Source of the DNA: an uncultured Kangiella sp.
GTDB lineage: Bacteria; Pseudomonadota; Gammaproteobacteria; Enterobacterales; Kangiellaceae
Direction: 5' to 3'
NCBI GenBank assembly: GCA_947498625.1
Contig: CANMKR010000002.1
Location: 186,001-250,000 of the forward strand
DNA length: 64,000 bases
The notes under the pieces are model-generated. The model searched no databases. It saw nothing but the letters and a program-made list of their open reading frames with translations, and had not been told where the DNA came from. The position numbers and the translations under genes are program-made. Positions 1 through 9,736 of this stretch are shown one piece after another. Each line of letters opens with the position of its first letter. Within the stretch, counting starts at the first letter, position 1.

Positions 1-1
1 C

Positions 2-247
2 GCTAATGCAATTGAATATGTGCCTATTGCTTTGCTCTTGATTGCATTTGTAGAAATCAATGGAGGATCTGCTATTTGGGTAAATATCTCAGGAGCTCTC
101 TTAGTTGTTTCGAGAATACTCCACGCTTATGGTTTAGGACAATCAATAGGTATTACTAAAGGGCGCTTTTACGGCACTCTTATTACGTGGATGGTTATCT
201 TATCTAATGCTTTTACAATTTTAATAAATAGCCTGGTTAATTTATAA
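2..247 (+). CDS. MAPEG family membrane protein, 5'-truncated by window edge
   Basis: The reading frame is open to the first base, so the beginning of the gene lies outside the window; the first visible residues read ANAIEYVPIALLL, which resembles the conserved MAPEG motif (AN..EY.P..L). Two or three hydrophobic segments follow (about residues 8-25, 32-48 and 57-75 of the visible part), with a histidine and tyrosine (LHAYG) typical of the family between them. MAPEG proteins are small four-helix membrane proteins related to glutathione-dependent microsomal enzymes; bacterial members of the YecN type have no firm role. A GTG at position 20 could be taken as a start but lies inside the conserved motif, so I treat the gene as partial. 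Confidence 0.75.
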   Translation, partial: ANAIEYVPIALLLIAFVEINGGSAIWVNISGALLVVSRILHAYGLGQSIGITKGRFYGTLITWMVILSNAFTILINSLVNL

Positions 248-249
248 AT

Positions 250-2895
250 TTATGCGGGTTTATTTATATCAACCGTTTTGATGGATTTAGGTAAAGAGTG
301 GGTATCGTAATCTGCTAGCATTTCACTAAAGGAAATGGCTTTATTGAAATGATATCCTTGATAGTATTGGCAATCGATTGAGCGTAAGTATTCAAGTTGA
401 GACTCTTCTTCGATGCCCTCTGCTAGAACGGTTAAACCTAAATCCTTGGCCATATTCACAATGGTTTTCACAATGGCTTGGCTGCCTTTATCTTTTTCGA
501 TGTCTTTAATAAACGAGCGATCGATCTTAAGCTTGTCTAAAGGTAACTGATTTAAATAACTTAACGACGAGTAACCTGTACCAAAATCATCAATTGAAAT
601 TTTGCAGCCCAGTTTTTTAATCTCATTTAGAGTCTTTATTGAGTCATCAATATCGCCAAAGATTACCGTTTCAGTGATTTCAAATTCTATACTCTCAGCA
701 GTGACTTTATACTGTTTGAGTAACTTCTTAATCAAAGGGACTAACTTAGGATCTTTTATTTGCACCACAGAAAGGTTAATCCCTAGAAATACATCTTTTA
801 ATGAAGTTGTTTGCAACTTTTGAAGATCTTTAAAGGCTTGCTCGATAACCCAATAACCGATAGAAATAATGAGATTATTTTCTTCAGCGGCTGGTATAAA
901 GTCGCTAGGATAAATGACTCCATGCTTATTATGTGTCCAACGAATAAGGACCTCAAAGCCAATAGGACTTATGCCTTCGTGAGAAAATTGCGGCTGATAA
1001 AAAAGTTCAAACTCATGGTTATTAATAGCATTTTGTAATTCATTATTAATAAGATGCTTATGAAAGACTGCAGTTTCCATGTCGCTAGTAAAACGCACAA
1101 TACTATCATTCTTGCTGAGCTTAGCTTGCAACATCGCAGCTTCTGCACGAGGTATAATATTCCCAACATGTTTACCATCAAATGGATAAATAACCACACC
1201 AATACTTGCGGAAATGTAGAGCGAGCTACCATCAATATTAATCGGAGTGCCGATAACTTCTTGAACTTTATTGGCAACCTTAAAAGCGGTATCGTGGGCT
1301 TCATGCGGTTTTATGGATAGCTCATTTAGTTGAATCACGAAGGTATCAGAATTCAATCGTGCCAGCGTATCCCCGACTTTAATTAAGCCTGAAATTCTAT
1401 CAGCGATTTGCTTTAGTAATTGGTCACCCAGTTTGACTCCATGCTTGTGATTAAAGGTTTTAAAGTCGTCTAGGTCGATTAATAAAATGGCTCCGCTATA
1501 ACCTTGTCGAACGGCGAGGGCAAGCGATTGTTTCAAACGGTCATTGAGTAAGATTCTATTGGGTAATTGAGTTAACGGGTCATGATATGACATATGCTCA
1601 ATTTGCTTTTCATACTGTTTTGATGCGGTTACATCCACTGCAACGCCAACCACAGAGTTTGAGTCGGTAGAGCTACTTACGAAAGGTACCTTGATCAGAT
1701 TGAAATAGGTCTCTTCACCAGCGGCGCTGCGGGTTTTTATTTCACTTTGATAGCTTTGAGAAGCCTCATTGAGTAATGCTTGATCGCCGCCAAATAGCGC
1801 GGCAGTTATCTGATACTTTTCCAGTAAATCTTTTTTGGGGAAAGTTTCATAATTTTGCGGGTTAACACCACAAAATTCAGTGGCATATTTATTCATCAAG
1901 AAGATTTCATCTTTATCATTCGCTGCGTAAATAAAGTGAGGTATTAAGTCGATAATCTGGCGGGTTTGTTCGCTTTGTCTCTTTAGTGAGTCAGTTTGCT
2001 TTTTTACTTGTTGCCTTAATATATAAGCAATAAAAATACTGGCAAATAAAAGTCCAATAGATACAAAAATTATCGAAGTCATCCAGCTTGATAGGTTAGA
2101 GGTATGATGAACGTCTAGCCATTTTTTATGAGCCAAATAGTAAGCCGATGATTTATCGTTACGCCAATTCACAACGTAAGAATCGATGGTTTTAATTAAA
2201 TCAGCGTTAGTTCCTTTGGGAACGCCAAATAAGGTTTTTTTGGGGTTGTAAATGATACTGGTTGGCGCAATGTCTAATCTTTCCAGGTAATCATGCCCAA
2301 CCCAGTTACCTGCAACCACACCATCAACTTTGTTATCTTGTAATAATCTAAAGGCTATATCAAAATTAATAACTTCTTTTATGTTGCAGTTTACCCCGAA
2401 AGTTTCACAGAGCTCTACAAAAGCAAGACCGTGAATTTCATTTTTTAAAACTGCGACATCTTTATTTTCTAAGTCCATAACACTTTGAAAAGCATCTTTC
2501 CTTGAAGCATAAACTTGGCCCCAGCCAGTCATGAAATTTTCACTGCTATAGTCTATGAATTGAGTTCGCTCTTCTTTAAAAGCAACAAAGGGTATAATAT
2601 CGATATTCCCAACTTTGACTCTTTCTAGCAAGCCATTCCAGGAGTCTGGAACCCATGTTATTTGCCAGTTTTCTTCTTCGGCAACAGCCTCTAAATAGTC
2701 AACCATAAATCCTTTAGGCGTTTCTCCTTCCTCTAAAATGATAATGGGCGGAGAGTTAAAAGCACCTATACGAAGTTCTTTACTGGGCTTAAATAGCTGC
2801 AAAGTCGAATTGTTAGTATATGCCAAAGGCATAAACACTAGCGAGATCAGAATTAGTAGGTTTTTCATGGTGTTGTGCAGCAATTTCATATACAC
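250..2895 (-). CDS. Periplasmic solute-sensing PAS-GGDEF-EAL protein (probable c-di-GMP phosphodiesterase)
   Basis: 881 residues. The order is a hydrophobic N-terminus/signal segment (about 10-27), a family-3 solute-binding domain (about 40-260), one membrane helix (about 272-292), a PAS-like region (about 305-430), a GGDEF domain (about 440-605) and an EAL domain (about 620-865). The cyclase signature is degenerate: LNSDTF stands where GG(D/E)EF is expected, so synthesis of cyclic di-GMP is unlikely. The EAL domain keeps FEVLIRW (EVL for EAL), ITETV, DDFGTGYSS, KIDRSF and LAEGIE, so hydrolysis is plausible. The inferred role is to couple an external ligand, perhaps an amino acid, to c-di-GMP breakdown. 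There are three possible starts (2895, 2889, 2868), none with a strong ribosome site; 2868 gives the most usual signal peptide. Confidence 0.85.
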   Translation of the reverse strand: MYMKLLHNTMKNLLILISLVFMPLAYTNNSTLQLFKPSKELRIGAFNSPPIIILEEGETPKGFMVDYLEAVAEEENWQITWVPDSWNGLLERVKVGNIDIIPFVAFKEERTQFIDYSSENFMTGWGQVYASRKDAFQSVMDLENKDVAVLKNEIHGLAFVELCETFGVNCNIKEVINFDIAFRLLQDNKVDGVVAGNWVGHDYLERLDIAPTSIIYNPKKTLFGVPKGTNADLIKTIDSYVVNWRNDKSSAYYLAHKKWLDVHHTSNLSSWMTSIIFVSIGLLFASIFIAYILRQQVKKQTDSLKRQSEQTRQIIDLIPHFIYAANDKDEIFLMNKYATEFCGVNPQNYETFPKKDLLEKYQITAALFGGDQALLNEASQSYQSEIKTRSAAGEETYFNLIKVPFVSSSTDSNSVVGVAVDVTASKQYEKQIEHMSYHDPLTQLPNRILLNDRLKQSLALAVRQGYSGAILLIDLDDFKTFNHKHGVKLGDQLLKQIADRISGLIKVGDTLARLNSDTFVIQLNELSIKPHEAHDTAFKVANKVQEVIGTPINIDGSSLYISASIGVVIYPFDGKHVGNIIPRAEAAMLQAKLSKNDSIVRFTSDMETAVFHKHLINNELQNAINNHEFELFYQPQFSHEGISPIGFEVLIRWTHNKHGVIYPSDFIPAAEENNLIISIGYWVIEQAFKDLQKLQTTSLKDVFLGINLSVVQIKDPKLVPLIKKLLKQYKVTAESIEFEITETVIFGDIDDSIKTLNEIKKLGCKISIDDFGTGYSSLSYLNQLPLDKLKIDRSFIKDIEKDKGSQAIVKTIVNMAKDLGLTVLAEGIEEESQLEYLRSIDCQYYQGYHFNKAISFSEMLADYDTHSLPKSIKTVDINKPA

Positions 2896-2960
2896 AGATT
2901 ACTGTGAATTTATAGCTTACACAAGCAGTTGTAGCTATAAATTAAGAGGTTTTCTAATGA

Positions 2961-2990
2961 AAAAAAGGGGCTCTTTTGAGCCCCTTTTTT
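2961..2990 (-). terminator. Rho-independent terminator of the S46 peptidase gene
   Basis: A GGGGCTC/GAGCCCC stem with a TTTT loop, flanked by A and T runs. It lies 4 bases past the stop of the minus-strand peptidase gene and could act on both strands. Confidence 0.85.
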
Positions 2991-2994
2991 AATT

Positions 2995-5169
2995 CTATCG
3001 AATGATAGTCATTTCTTTAATTAAATTATGGGCATCATCGATATGCTCCATAACCCATAGCATATAAGCACTGGACACATGTATTCCGCGCTTAAGATTT
3101 GGATCATAGTCCCAATCGCCTATAATGGACTCATAGTTACCATCAAAAACTAAACCAACGAATTCTGCTTTATCATTTAGAGTTGATGAGCCTGAATTAC
3201 CGCCTGTGATATCGACAGTGGTTAAATAATTCACTTGTACGCTATTGAGTGACTTATCTAAATAGTTACCATATTTTTTCTCTTTAATAAGCTTATTTTG
3301 CGCTTCTGGAGAGTTAAATGGCTCTTCACCGGTATGTTTGGCTAATAAACCTTCTAAAGTAGTAAAGGGTACCGAATAAACACCGTCTTTAGGTGAGTAG
3401 CCTTTAACGTTACCGTAGGTGACACGCAAAGTGCTATTGGCATCAGCATAAATTGGTTTACCTAAATAATCATAGTAATCAATCATGGCCGCCATATATT
3501 TAGGGCGTAGCTGTTGGAATTGACCTGAGCGTTGCTTGCTCTTTAATTCACGTTGATAGTTTTCATCATAAGTAGCAACTGCAAGTTGAATAAAGGGATC
3601 GGTAGAATTTTTAAAATCTTCAACAGGTTTATTCATCCAGTCTAAACGGTTTTTCTCATCGGTTAACTTGGTATTAGCAAACATCTGATTAAGAGTTTTG
3701 GCAAACTTGGCCGAGTCTAATTTTTCACCAATGCCCATCGTTTTATCAAAACTTTTGACACGCTGATCCATTGGTAGGGTGGCGTATTCGGTAATGAAAT
3801 ACTTATAGAGTTCTTTTGCGACTTTTTCATCCCAACGACGATTGAAACGTTTTAATCCTTCTTCAAAACGCGTCATGTCACGCTCTTGGTAACCTGGCTC
3901 TCGTTCTGTATCTGGCTTTTGCTTTTCAAGTGCTAAACGGTATAAGTTGGCAGCGGTAGTACTTAAAGCATCGCGGCTCATTGCCCAAAGTTTTAAGTCG
4001 GTTTCTTGCTCTTTTTGATCTTCTAGGATTAAAGCATTTAAAGCATTTATAGAGTCACGATGCTTTTTACTCATTTTCTTATCAGTATCCAGCCAGTTAG
4101 CAAGGCTAGCTTCAAGCTTTGTTTTACGTTGTAAAAAATCGCCTTTGCCATAACTTTCAATCATGCTGCCCCAGTTTTTTTCTACATTGTTAAGACTAGC
4201 TAAAGTAGAGGCATACTTAACGCGAGCATCTGAACCTTCTGGTGCATTTTTTTCGATGATATCAATATAGTTATGAACTATTTTTCTGAAAGTAGGGTAG
4301 TACCATTCGAATTGGTCCTTTACTTCTACGCTGGTTCTATAACGGTTAGTGCTACCAGGGTAACCTGCGATCATCACAAAGTCACCATCTTGTACGCCAT
4401 TCGCATTTACTTTCAAAAAGTGTTTTGGTTCATAAGGAACATTGTCATCTGAATACTCAACCGGCTTACCGTCTTTGCTGACATAGGCGCGATAGAAAGA
4501 GAAATCACCGGTATGGCGTGGCCACATCCAGTTATCAATGTCGCCACCGTACTTGCCGATAGCGCCTGCTGGAGCATAGACTAAACGAACATCTTTAATT
4601 TCCATTTGCTTGATTAGGTAATACTCAAGGCCACCATGGAATGAACTCACTCGACAACGATAACCTTCTTCTGACTCACAGTCCGCAATTAGTTGTTTTC
4701 GATTGTTCTCGATAGCTTTGTAACGGTCGATACCACTTAAATTATCTGCTAAATCCCCAATAACTTTATCGGTAACTTTACTAACTTCTTCTGTAACATA
4801 AACACGACTACCTGGAGCTGCTTTAAGTTCTTTATCTAATGAATTAGCTAAAAAGCCTTTTTCTATCAAATTATCATCAGCAGTTGAGTTGAATTGAATA
4901 CTGCCATAAACACAGTGATGGTTAGTGGCAACTAAGCCTTGCGGTGATAGGAAGGCTGCTGAACAACCGCCAAGGCTGACAATAGCACCCATCGGAAACT
5001 CAGTTAATTCAGTAAGATCACTTGGGTCTAATTTTAAACCGGCTTTTTTAAGTTCTTTTTTTAAACTTGGAAGTTGGTGTGGTTGCCACATGCCTTCATC
5101 GGCAATAGCTGTTTTTGTTGCAGACAAAGCCATGCTAGTCAAAGCTGCTGTTAATATTAGTTTTTTCAT
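2995..5169 (-). CDS. S46 family exported dipeptidyl-peptidase (DPP7/DPP11 type)
   Basis: 724 residues, the usual S46 length. A signal peptide (about 1-24, ending near TAIADE) sends it to the periplasm. The chymotrypsin-like triad is visible: His85 in TNHHC, Asp222 in HTGDFS and Ser659 in GGNSGSS. Family members release dipeptides from the N-terminus of oligopeptides. In characterised S46 enzymes a Gly or Arg shortly after the serine sets preference for hydrophobic (DPP7) or acidic (DPP11) residues; here FDGN places Gly677 at what I take to be that position, which suggests DPP7-like specificity (inferred without alignment). It is a single gene with its own terminator, and one of three exported or lipoprotein peptidases in the window, which fits growth on protein. 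Confidence 0.93.
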   Translation of the reverse strand: MKKLILTAALTSMALSATKTAIADEGMWQPHQLPSLKKELKKAGLKLDPSDLTELTEFPMGAIVSLGGCSAAFLSPQGLVATNHHCVYGSIQFNSTADDNLIEKGFLANSLDKELKAAPGSRVYVTEEVSKVTDKVIGDLADNLSGIDRYKAIENNRKQLIADCESEEGYRCRVSSFHGGLEYYLIKQMEIKDVRLVYAPAGAIGKYGGDIDNWMWPRHTGDFSFYRAYVSKDGKPVEYSDDNVPYEPKHFLKVNANGVQDGDFVMIAGYPGSTNRYRTSVEVKDQFEWYYPTFRKIVHNYIDIIEKNAPEGSDARVKYASTLASLNNVEKNWGSMIESYGKGDFLQRKTKLEASLANWLDTDKKMSKKHRDSINALNALILEDQKEQETDLKLWAMSRDALSTTAANLYRLALEKQKPDTEREPGYQERDMTRFEEGLKRFNRRWDEKVAKELYKYFITEYATLPMDQRVKSFDKTMGIGEKLDSAKFAKTLNQMFANTKLTDEKNRLDWMNKPVEDFKNSTDPFIQLAVATYDENYQRELKSKQRSGQFQQLRPKYMAAMIDYYDYLGKPIYADANSTLRVTYGNVKGYSPKDGVYSVPFTTLEGLLAKHTGEEPFNSPEAQNKLIKEKKYGNYLDKSLNSVQVNYLTTVDITGGNSGSSTLNDKAEFVGLVFDGNYESIIGDWDYDPNLKRGIHVSSAYMLWVMEHIDDAHNLIKEMTIIR

Positions 5170-5296
5170 ACGTTATACCTAATTGGTTCCCCCAGTTTTG
5201 TAGCTTAAATGAGCTAGTAATTTGTTACCTACATCATAGACAAAGCTGCATATTTTTATAGCTTAAAATTGTAACTGTCTATTAATTATTTGTTAT

Positions 5297-5321
5297 AAAA
5301 AGACCAGCAAGTAGCTGGTCT
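5297..5321 (-). terminator. Terminator at the end of the leucine-degradation operon
   Basis: AGACCAGC/GCTGGTCT stem with a 5-base loop followed on the minus strand by TTTT. It lies about 40 bases after the scoB stop and closes the operon that begins at liuR. Confidence 0.85.
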
Positions 5322-5363
5322 AAATCAATTGTTTAAAACTAGTCTATTGAATAATAGCGCTAG

Positions 5364-6020
5364 TTAAAATTTCATCTCAGGAATATCACCATTGATGACT
5401 AAATCTGCTTCGGTTAAAGCTTGGATTTCTTCTACACTGACACCAGGAGCTCTTTCTAATAAATGGAAAGCGCCGTCTTTAATTTCCATAAAGGCTAATT
5501 CAGTAATGACTCGCTTAATGCAGTTTGCGCCAGTTAATGGCAAAGAGCACTTTTTCAGAATTTTAGAAACGCCGTGCTTATTGGCATGAGTCATCGTTAC
5601 GATAATGTTTTCAGCGCCAGCAACTAGATCCATAGCACCGCCCATCCCTTTAACCAATTTACCAGGGATCATCCAAGAAGCGATAGAGCCTTCTTGGTCA
5701 ACTTCGAAAGCACCAAGTACCGTTAGGTCAACATGGCCACCACGGATCATGGCAAAGCTTTCTGCTGAAGAAAAATAAGCCGCGCCAGTTACCGCAGTTA
5801 CCGTTTGCTTGCCTGCGTTAATTAAATCCGGATCAATAGTCTCTTCAGTCGGGAATTCACCCATGCCTAATAAGCCATTTTCCGATTGCAGCATCACATC
5901 CATATCTTTAGGAACGTAATTTGCAACCAGAGTAGGGATACCGATTCCAAGATTGACGTAATAACCATCTTGAATTTCTTGCGCCACTCGCATGGCGATT
6001 TGGTCACGTGTTAATGCCAT
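5364..6020 (-). CDS. scoB: 3-oxoacid (succinyl-CoA:acetoacetate) CoA-transferase subunit B
   Basis: 218 residues from the chosen start (MALTRDQ). That ATG has an AAGGAGCG ribosome site 4 bases upstream, while a longer frame back to 6089 would run through the end of scoA. The catalytic glutamate is visible as Glu47 in QSENGLLG, and GIGIPTLVANY and GGAMDLVAGA are family hallmarks. With ScoA it moves CoA from succinyl-CoA to acetoacetate. Acetoacetate is the product of the upstream HMG-CoA lyase, so the pair closes the leucine pathway and the neighbouring thiolase can then yield acetyl-CoA. Last gene of the operon. Confidence 0.95.
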   Translation of the reverse strand: MALTRDQIAMRVAQEIQDGYYVNLGIGIPTLVANYVPKDMDVMLQSENGLLGMGEFPTEETIDPDLINAGKQTVTAVTGAAYFSSAESFAMIRGGHVDLTVLGAFEVDQEGSIASWMIPGKLVKGMGGAMDLVAGAENIIVTMTHANKHGVSKILKKCSLPLTGANCIKRVITELAFMEIKDGAFHLLERAPGVSVEEIQALTEADLVINGDIPEMKF

Positions 6021-6030
6021 TGTGCGCTCC

Positions 6031-6744
6031 TTATGCTTTCTCTGAAGATGGTTTAATGGTTCTTTGTTCGATGCGTTTTTCAAACTCACCTTTGATCACG
6101 CGTTGAACATAAATACCTGGTGTGTGAATATAGTTTGGATCTAACTCACCCGCCTCAACGATTTCTTCAACTTCGACAACCGTGATTTTACCAGCAGTTG
6201 CCATCATCGGATTAAAGTTCATAGCTGTTTTACGGAATATTAAGTTACCCATAGTATCGGCTTTCCAAGCCTTAACTAACGCAAAGTCAGCGGTTAATGA
6301 TGGCTCTAACACATAATTACGACCGTCAATTTCACGAGTTTCTTTACCATCGGCCACTTGAGTGCCGTAACCCGTCGCAGTAAAGAAAGCTGGAATTCCA
6401 GCACCCCCGGCGCGGATTTTTTCAGCCAGTGTACCTTGCGGTGTAAGAATTACTTCCATCTCACCAGAGAGTAATAACTTTTCAAATAATTCATTCTCAC
6501 CAACGTAAGAGCCTATCATAGTTGAGATTTGGCGTTTTTCTAACCACTTACCCAAACCAAAGCCATCCACACCAGCATTGTTTGAAATCGCAGTTAAGCC
6601 TGTAGAGCCAAGCTTGTTCACTTGCTCAATCAAACCCTCTGGGATACCACAAAGGCCAAAGCCCCCGACCATCACGGTCATATTGTCGGTAAAGCCCGCT
6701 AAGGCTTCTTCGTAACTCGTTACGACTTTATTAAAACCTGACAT
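6031..6744 (-). CDS. scoA: 3-oxoacid CoA-transferase subunit A
   Basis: 237 residues. The glycine-rich [10 protein letters not shown] near residue 27 and the ATGYGT and RNYVLEP segments mark the alpha subunit of class I CoA-transferases. It pairs with ScoB, which starts 10 bases after its stop. A GAGGA ribosome site precedes the ATG. The 35-base gap from liuE is the widest in this half of the operon but has no terminator, so cotranscription is expected. Confidence 0.95.
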   Translation of the reverse strand: MSGFNKVVTSYEEALAGFTDNMTVMVGGFGLCGIPEGLIEQVNKLGSTGLTAISNNAGVDGFGLGKWLEKRQISTMIGSYVGENELFEKLLLSGEMEVILTPQGTLAEKIRAGGAGIPAFFTATGYGTQVADGKETREIDGRNYVLEPSLTADFALVKAWKADTMGNLIFRKTAMNFNPMMATAGKITVVEVEEIVEAGELDPNYIHTPGIYVQRVIKGEFEKRIEQRTIKPSSEKA

Positions 6745-6779
6745 TTTCAGTCCTCGTTTAAATTTCTATATAAAATTCT

Positions 6780-7718
6780 TTATTTTGCTGCTCTTTTGGA
6801 TAGCAAAGCTTTTGCCGCATTGGATACAGGTTTTCTACCTAGTGCATCAGATATAAAAACTCCAGCATCAACCAACTTTTCTAAATTTATTCCTGTTTCA
6901 ATGCCTAAACCATTGAGCATATAAACCACATCTTCAGTGGCGACGTTTCCAGTAGCGCCTGGAGCGTAAGGGCAGCCGCCAATTCCAGCGACTGACGAAT
7001 CAATGGTTGATACTCCTAATTCTAAGCAAGCATACAAGTTGGCTAATGCTTGGCCATAGGTATCATGAAAGTGGCAAGCTAAATGATTTATTGGCACGTA
7101 TTTAGCCACTTCTTTAATCATCGCTTGTGCTTTGGCCGGTGTGCCTGTACCAATAGTGTCGCCTAAGGAAATTTCATAGCAGCCTAAGTCATATAAAGCT
7201 TTAGCAACTTCGGCAACTTTTTCTGCTGCTATATCACCTTCAAATGGGCAACCTAAAACACATGAAACATAACCACGTACTAAAATACCATTTTCATTTG
7301 CTGCATCCATTACAGGCTTAAAACGCTCTATCGATTCAGCGATGGAGCAGTTAATGTTTTTTTGTGAAAAGCTTTCCGAAGCAGCTGCAAAAACGGCCAC
7401 TTCTTTTGCGCCTCCTGCTAGGGCTCCTTCAAAACCTTTTAGGTTGGGTGTTAGTACTGGAAACATCACACCGTCAGAGTTGAGTTTTTTCAACCTCAAC
7501 ATTACTTCATGATGATCGGCCATTTGCGGAACCCACTTAGGCGAAACAAAAGCGGTGGCTTCAATGTGTTTTTCGCCAGCATTTATTAAGCGCTGGATCA
7601 GTTCTAACTTTACTTCAGTTGAAACTGGTTGCTTTTCATTTTGTAAACCGTCTCTTGGCCCCATCTCTACAATTTTGACATGGGGGGACAGGATAGGTTT
7701 TTCAGAAACCATGACCAT
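6780..7718 (-). CDS. liuE: Hydroxymethylglutaryl-CoA lyase
   Basis: 312 residues. It cleaves HMG-CoA to acetyl-CoA and acetoacetate, the last dedicated step of leucine breakdown. Visible are [12 protein letters not shown] near the N-terminus, the metal-binding HFHDTYG and the family signature [14 protein letters not shown] containing catalytic Cys249. The GGAG ribosome site overlaps the stop codon of liuD, and only 3 bases separate the genes, so translation is probably coupled. Confidence 0.96.
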   Translation of the reverse strand: MVMVSEKPILSPHVKIVEMGPRDGLQNEKQPVSTEVKLELIQRLINAGEKHIEATAFVSPKWVPQMADHHEVMLRLKKLNSDGVMFPVLTPNLKGFEGALAGGAKEVAVFAAASESFSQKNINCSIAESIERFKPVMDAANENGILVRGYVSCVLGCPFEGDIAAEKVAEVAKALYDLGCYEISLGDTIGTGTPAKAQAMIKEVAKYVPINHLACHFHDTYGQALANLYACLELGVSTIDSSVAGIGGCPYAPGATGNVATEDVVYMLNGLGIETGINLEKLVDAGVFISDALGRKPVSNAAKALLSKRAAK

Positions 7719-7721
7719 ATT

Positions 7722-9731
7722 TTACTCCGCGTTATCTAGTGATAACAATTCAGCGCCATCTTCAACTAAATCACCAGCAGCATACATAACCTCTGAAACG
7801 GTTCCAGCACTTGGCGAATTAATTGTATGTTCCATTTTCATGGCTTCCAAAATTACCAGTGGCTGACCAGCTTCGACGGTATCGCCAGCTTCCACTAACA
7901 CATCAATAATAGTGCCTGGCATTGGAGCAGTTAAACGGCCGCCAGCATCACTTGATTCATCAGCCAGACCTTTATCAACAACTTCCAACATCTGATAATT
8001 GCCATGAACAAAAACATGCAATTTGCTAGTGTCAGCAACCACTTTGGCATTAAAACGACGACCTTCAACGTCTAAACGCAATTCATCGTCAATTAATTTG
8101 GCCGATAAAACTTTTAGCTCGGTTGATGGTAATTCTAAAAGATAACAATCATTTCTAAAGTGAACAGTTACCGCTAACTCATTGGCAATGCCATCCACAT
8201 AATCTCTGTAATCCAAAGTATGGTGATTGTCGGTATTTAGACGCCATCCGGTCACTTGATTCCATGGAGAGTAGGGATCATCGCTTTGTGCTGCGACTGC
8301 TTGCGCTTTTTGCTCGCGCTTTAAAAGTTGATAAATTGCAGCTGCGACTAATGTATCATTGTCTGCAGCCAAGTCATCTAAGATTAAATCGTCTTTATGA
8401 CGTTCAATAAAGTTAGTATCTAAATCCAAATCTTCAAAAGCTTGATTCGATGCTAAAGCTGATAAGAATTCAGTATTAGTAGTAACGCCTACCACTTGAT
8501 ATTGAGCCAAAGCGCCACGTAAACGTGCTAATGCAGCGTTACGATCATGATCCCATACGATTAACTTTGCGATCATGGGGTCGTAATGCACTGACACCGT
8601 ATCGCCTTGACGGACACCAGTATCAATACGCACATGCTGAGTTTCGGCAGGCGTATCTAAGTGTAATAAAGTACCGGTTGCTGGTAAAAAATCTTGGCGC
8701 GGATCTTCTGCGTAAATTCTAACTTCAAACGCATGGCCATTTATCGATAGTTCTTCTTGGCTTAAAGGTAAATTCTGGCCTGAAGCAACTTTTAGTTGCC
8801 ACTCCACTAAATCTTGGCCAGTAATGTACTCAGTAACAGGATGTTCAACCTGAAGGCGAGTATTCATTTCCATAAAATAGAAAGAACCATCTTCATCATA
8901 TAAAAACTCAACCGTGCCGGCGCCAACATAGCCAATGGCTTTGGCTGCGCGAATAGCCACTTGTCCCATGGTATGGCGAGTTGTTTCACTCAACCCAGGT
9001 GCTGGAGCTTCTTCAATAACTTTCTGATGGCGACGTTGTACCGAACAGTCACGTTCAAATAAATGCACTGCATTACCATGCTTGTCCGCAAAAACTTGTA
9101 TTTCAACGTGACGAGGTTTTGTAATGTACTTTTCAACTAAAACTCGATCATCACCAAACGAAGCTGCAGATTCGCGTTTACAGGAAGCCAAGTTAGATTC
9201 AAACTCTTCAGATTTCCAAACGATACGCATACCTTTACCACCACCGCCGGCAGTGGCTTTGATGATAACAGGATAGCCCATTGCATCTGCTTCAGATTTT
9301 AAGAAATCTGAATCTTGATTTTCACCGTGATAACCAGGAACTAAAGGCACTTGGGCTTCATGCATAATTTCTTTTGCCGCAGATTTAGAGCCCATCGCAA
9401 TAATAGCGTCTTCTGGCGGGCCAATAAATTCAATACCGTTGGTAAAACAAGCTTTAGAAAAATCTGCATTTTCTGATAAAAAACCATAACCGGGGTGAAT
9501 GCCTTGAGCACCTGTTTGCTTAGCTGCTTCAATAATCAAATCACCTTTAAGGTAAGATTCACGAGCTGCAGCTGGGCCTAAATAAATGGCTTCATCAGCC
9601 ATGGCAACGTGCATAGAATTTTTATCAGCTTCTGAATAAACCGCTACTGTTTTAATACCTAATTTTTGAGCGGTTTTAATCACGCGGCAAGCAATTTCAC
9701 CACGGTTAGCAATTAATATTTTGGTAAACAT
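7722..9731 (-). CDS. liuD: Methylcrotonyl-CoA carboxylase, biotin carboxylase/BCCP subunit
   Basis: 669 residues. The N-terminal biotin carboxylase (about 1-450) has the ATP-grasp glycine-rich loop (KATAGGGGKGMR) and FMEMNTRLQVEHPVTE. A linker follows, then the C-terminal biotinyl domain (about 590-667) with the carrier lysine Lys632 in EAMKMEH. With LiuB it carboxylates 3-methylcrotonyl-CoA to 3-methylglutaconyl-CoA. Similar subunits occur in geranyl-CoA and propionyl-CoA carboxylases; the surrounding liu genes decide the assignment. Confidence 0.95.
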   Translation of the reverse strand: MFTKILIANRGEIACRVIKTAQKLGIKTVAVYSEADKNSMHVAMADEAIYLGPAAARESYLKGDLIIEAAKQTGAQGIHPGYGFLSENADFSKACFTNGIEFIGPPEDAIIAMGSKSAAKEIMHEAQVPLVPGYHGENQDSDFLKSEADAMGYPVIIKATAGGGGKGMRIVWKSEEFESNLASCKRESAASFGDDRVLVEKYITKPRHVEIQVFADKHGNAVHLFERDCSVQRRHQKVIEEAPAPGLSETTRHTMGQVAIRAAKAIGYVGAGTVEFLYDEDGSFYFMEMNTRLQVEHPVTEYITGQDLVEWQLKVASGQNLPLSQEELSINGHAFEVRIYAEDPRQDFLPATGTLLHLDTPAETQHVRIDTGVRQGDTVSVHYDPMIAKLIVWDHDRNAALARLRGALAQYQVVGVTTNTEFLSALASNQAFEDLDLDTNFIERHKDDLILDDLAADNDTLVAAAIYQLLKREQKAQAVAAQSDDPYSPWNQVTGWRLNTDNHHTLDYRDYVDGIANELAVTVHFRNDCYLLELPSTELKVLSAKLIDDELRLDVEGRRFNAKVVADTSKLHVFVHGNYQMLEVVDKGLADESSDAGGRLTAPMPGTIIDVLVEAGDTVEAGQPLVILEAMKMEHTINSPSAGTVSEVMYAAGDLVEDGAELLSLDNAE

Positions 9732-9736
9732 AAATT

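Noticed and set aside
969-1304. Minus-strand open frame of 111 codons within the sensor gene
   Set aside because: It is an out-of-frame shadow with no protein family features; the in-frame GGDEF/EAL sequence is clearly the coding one.
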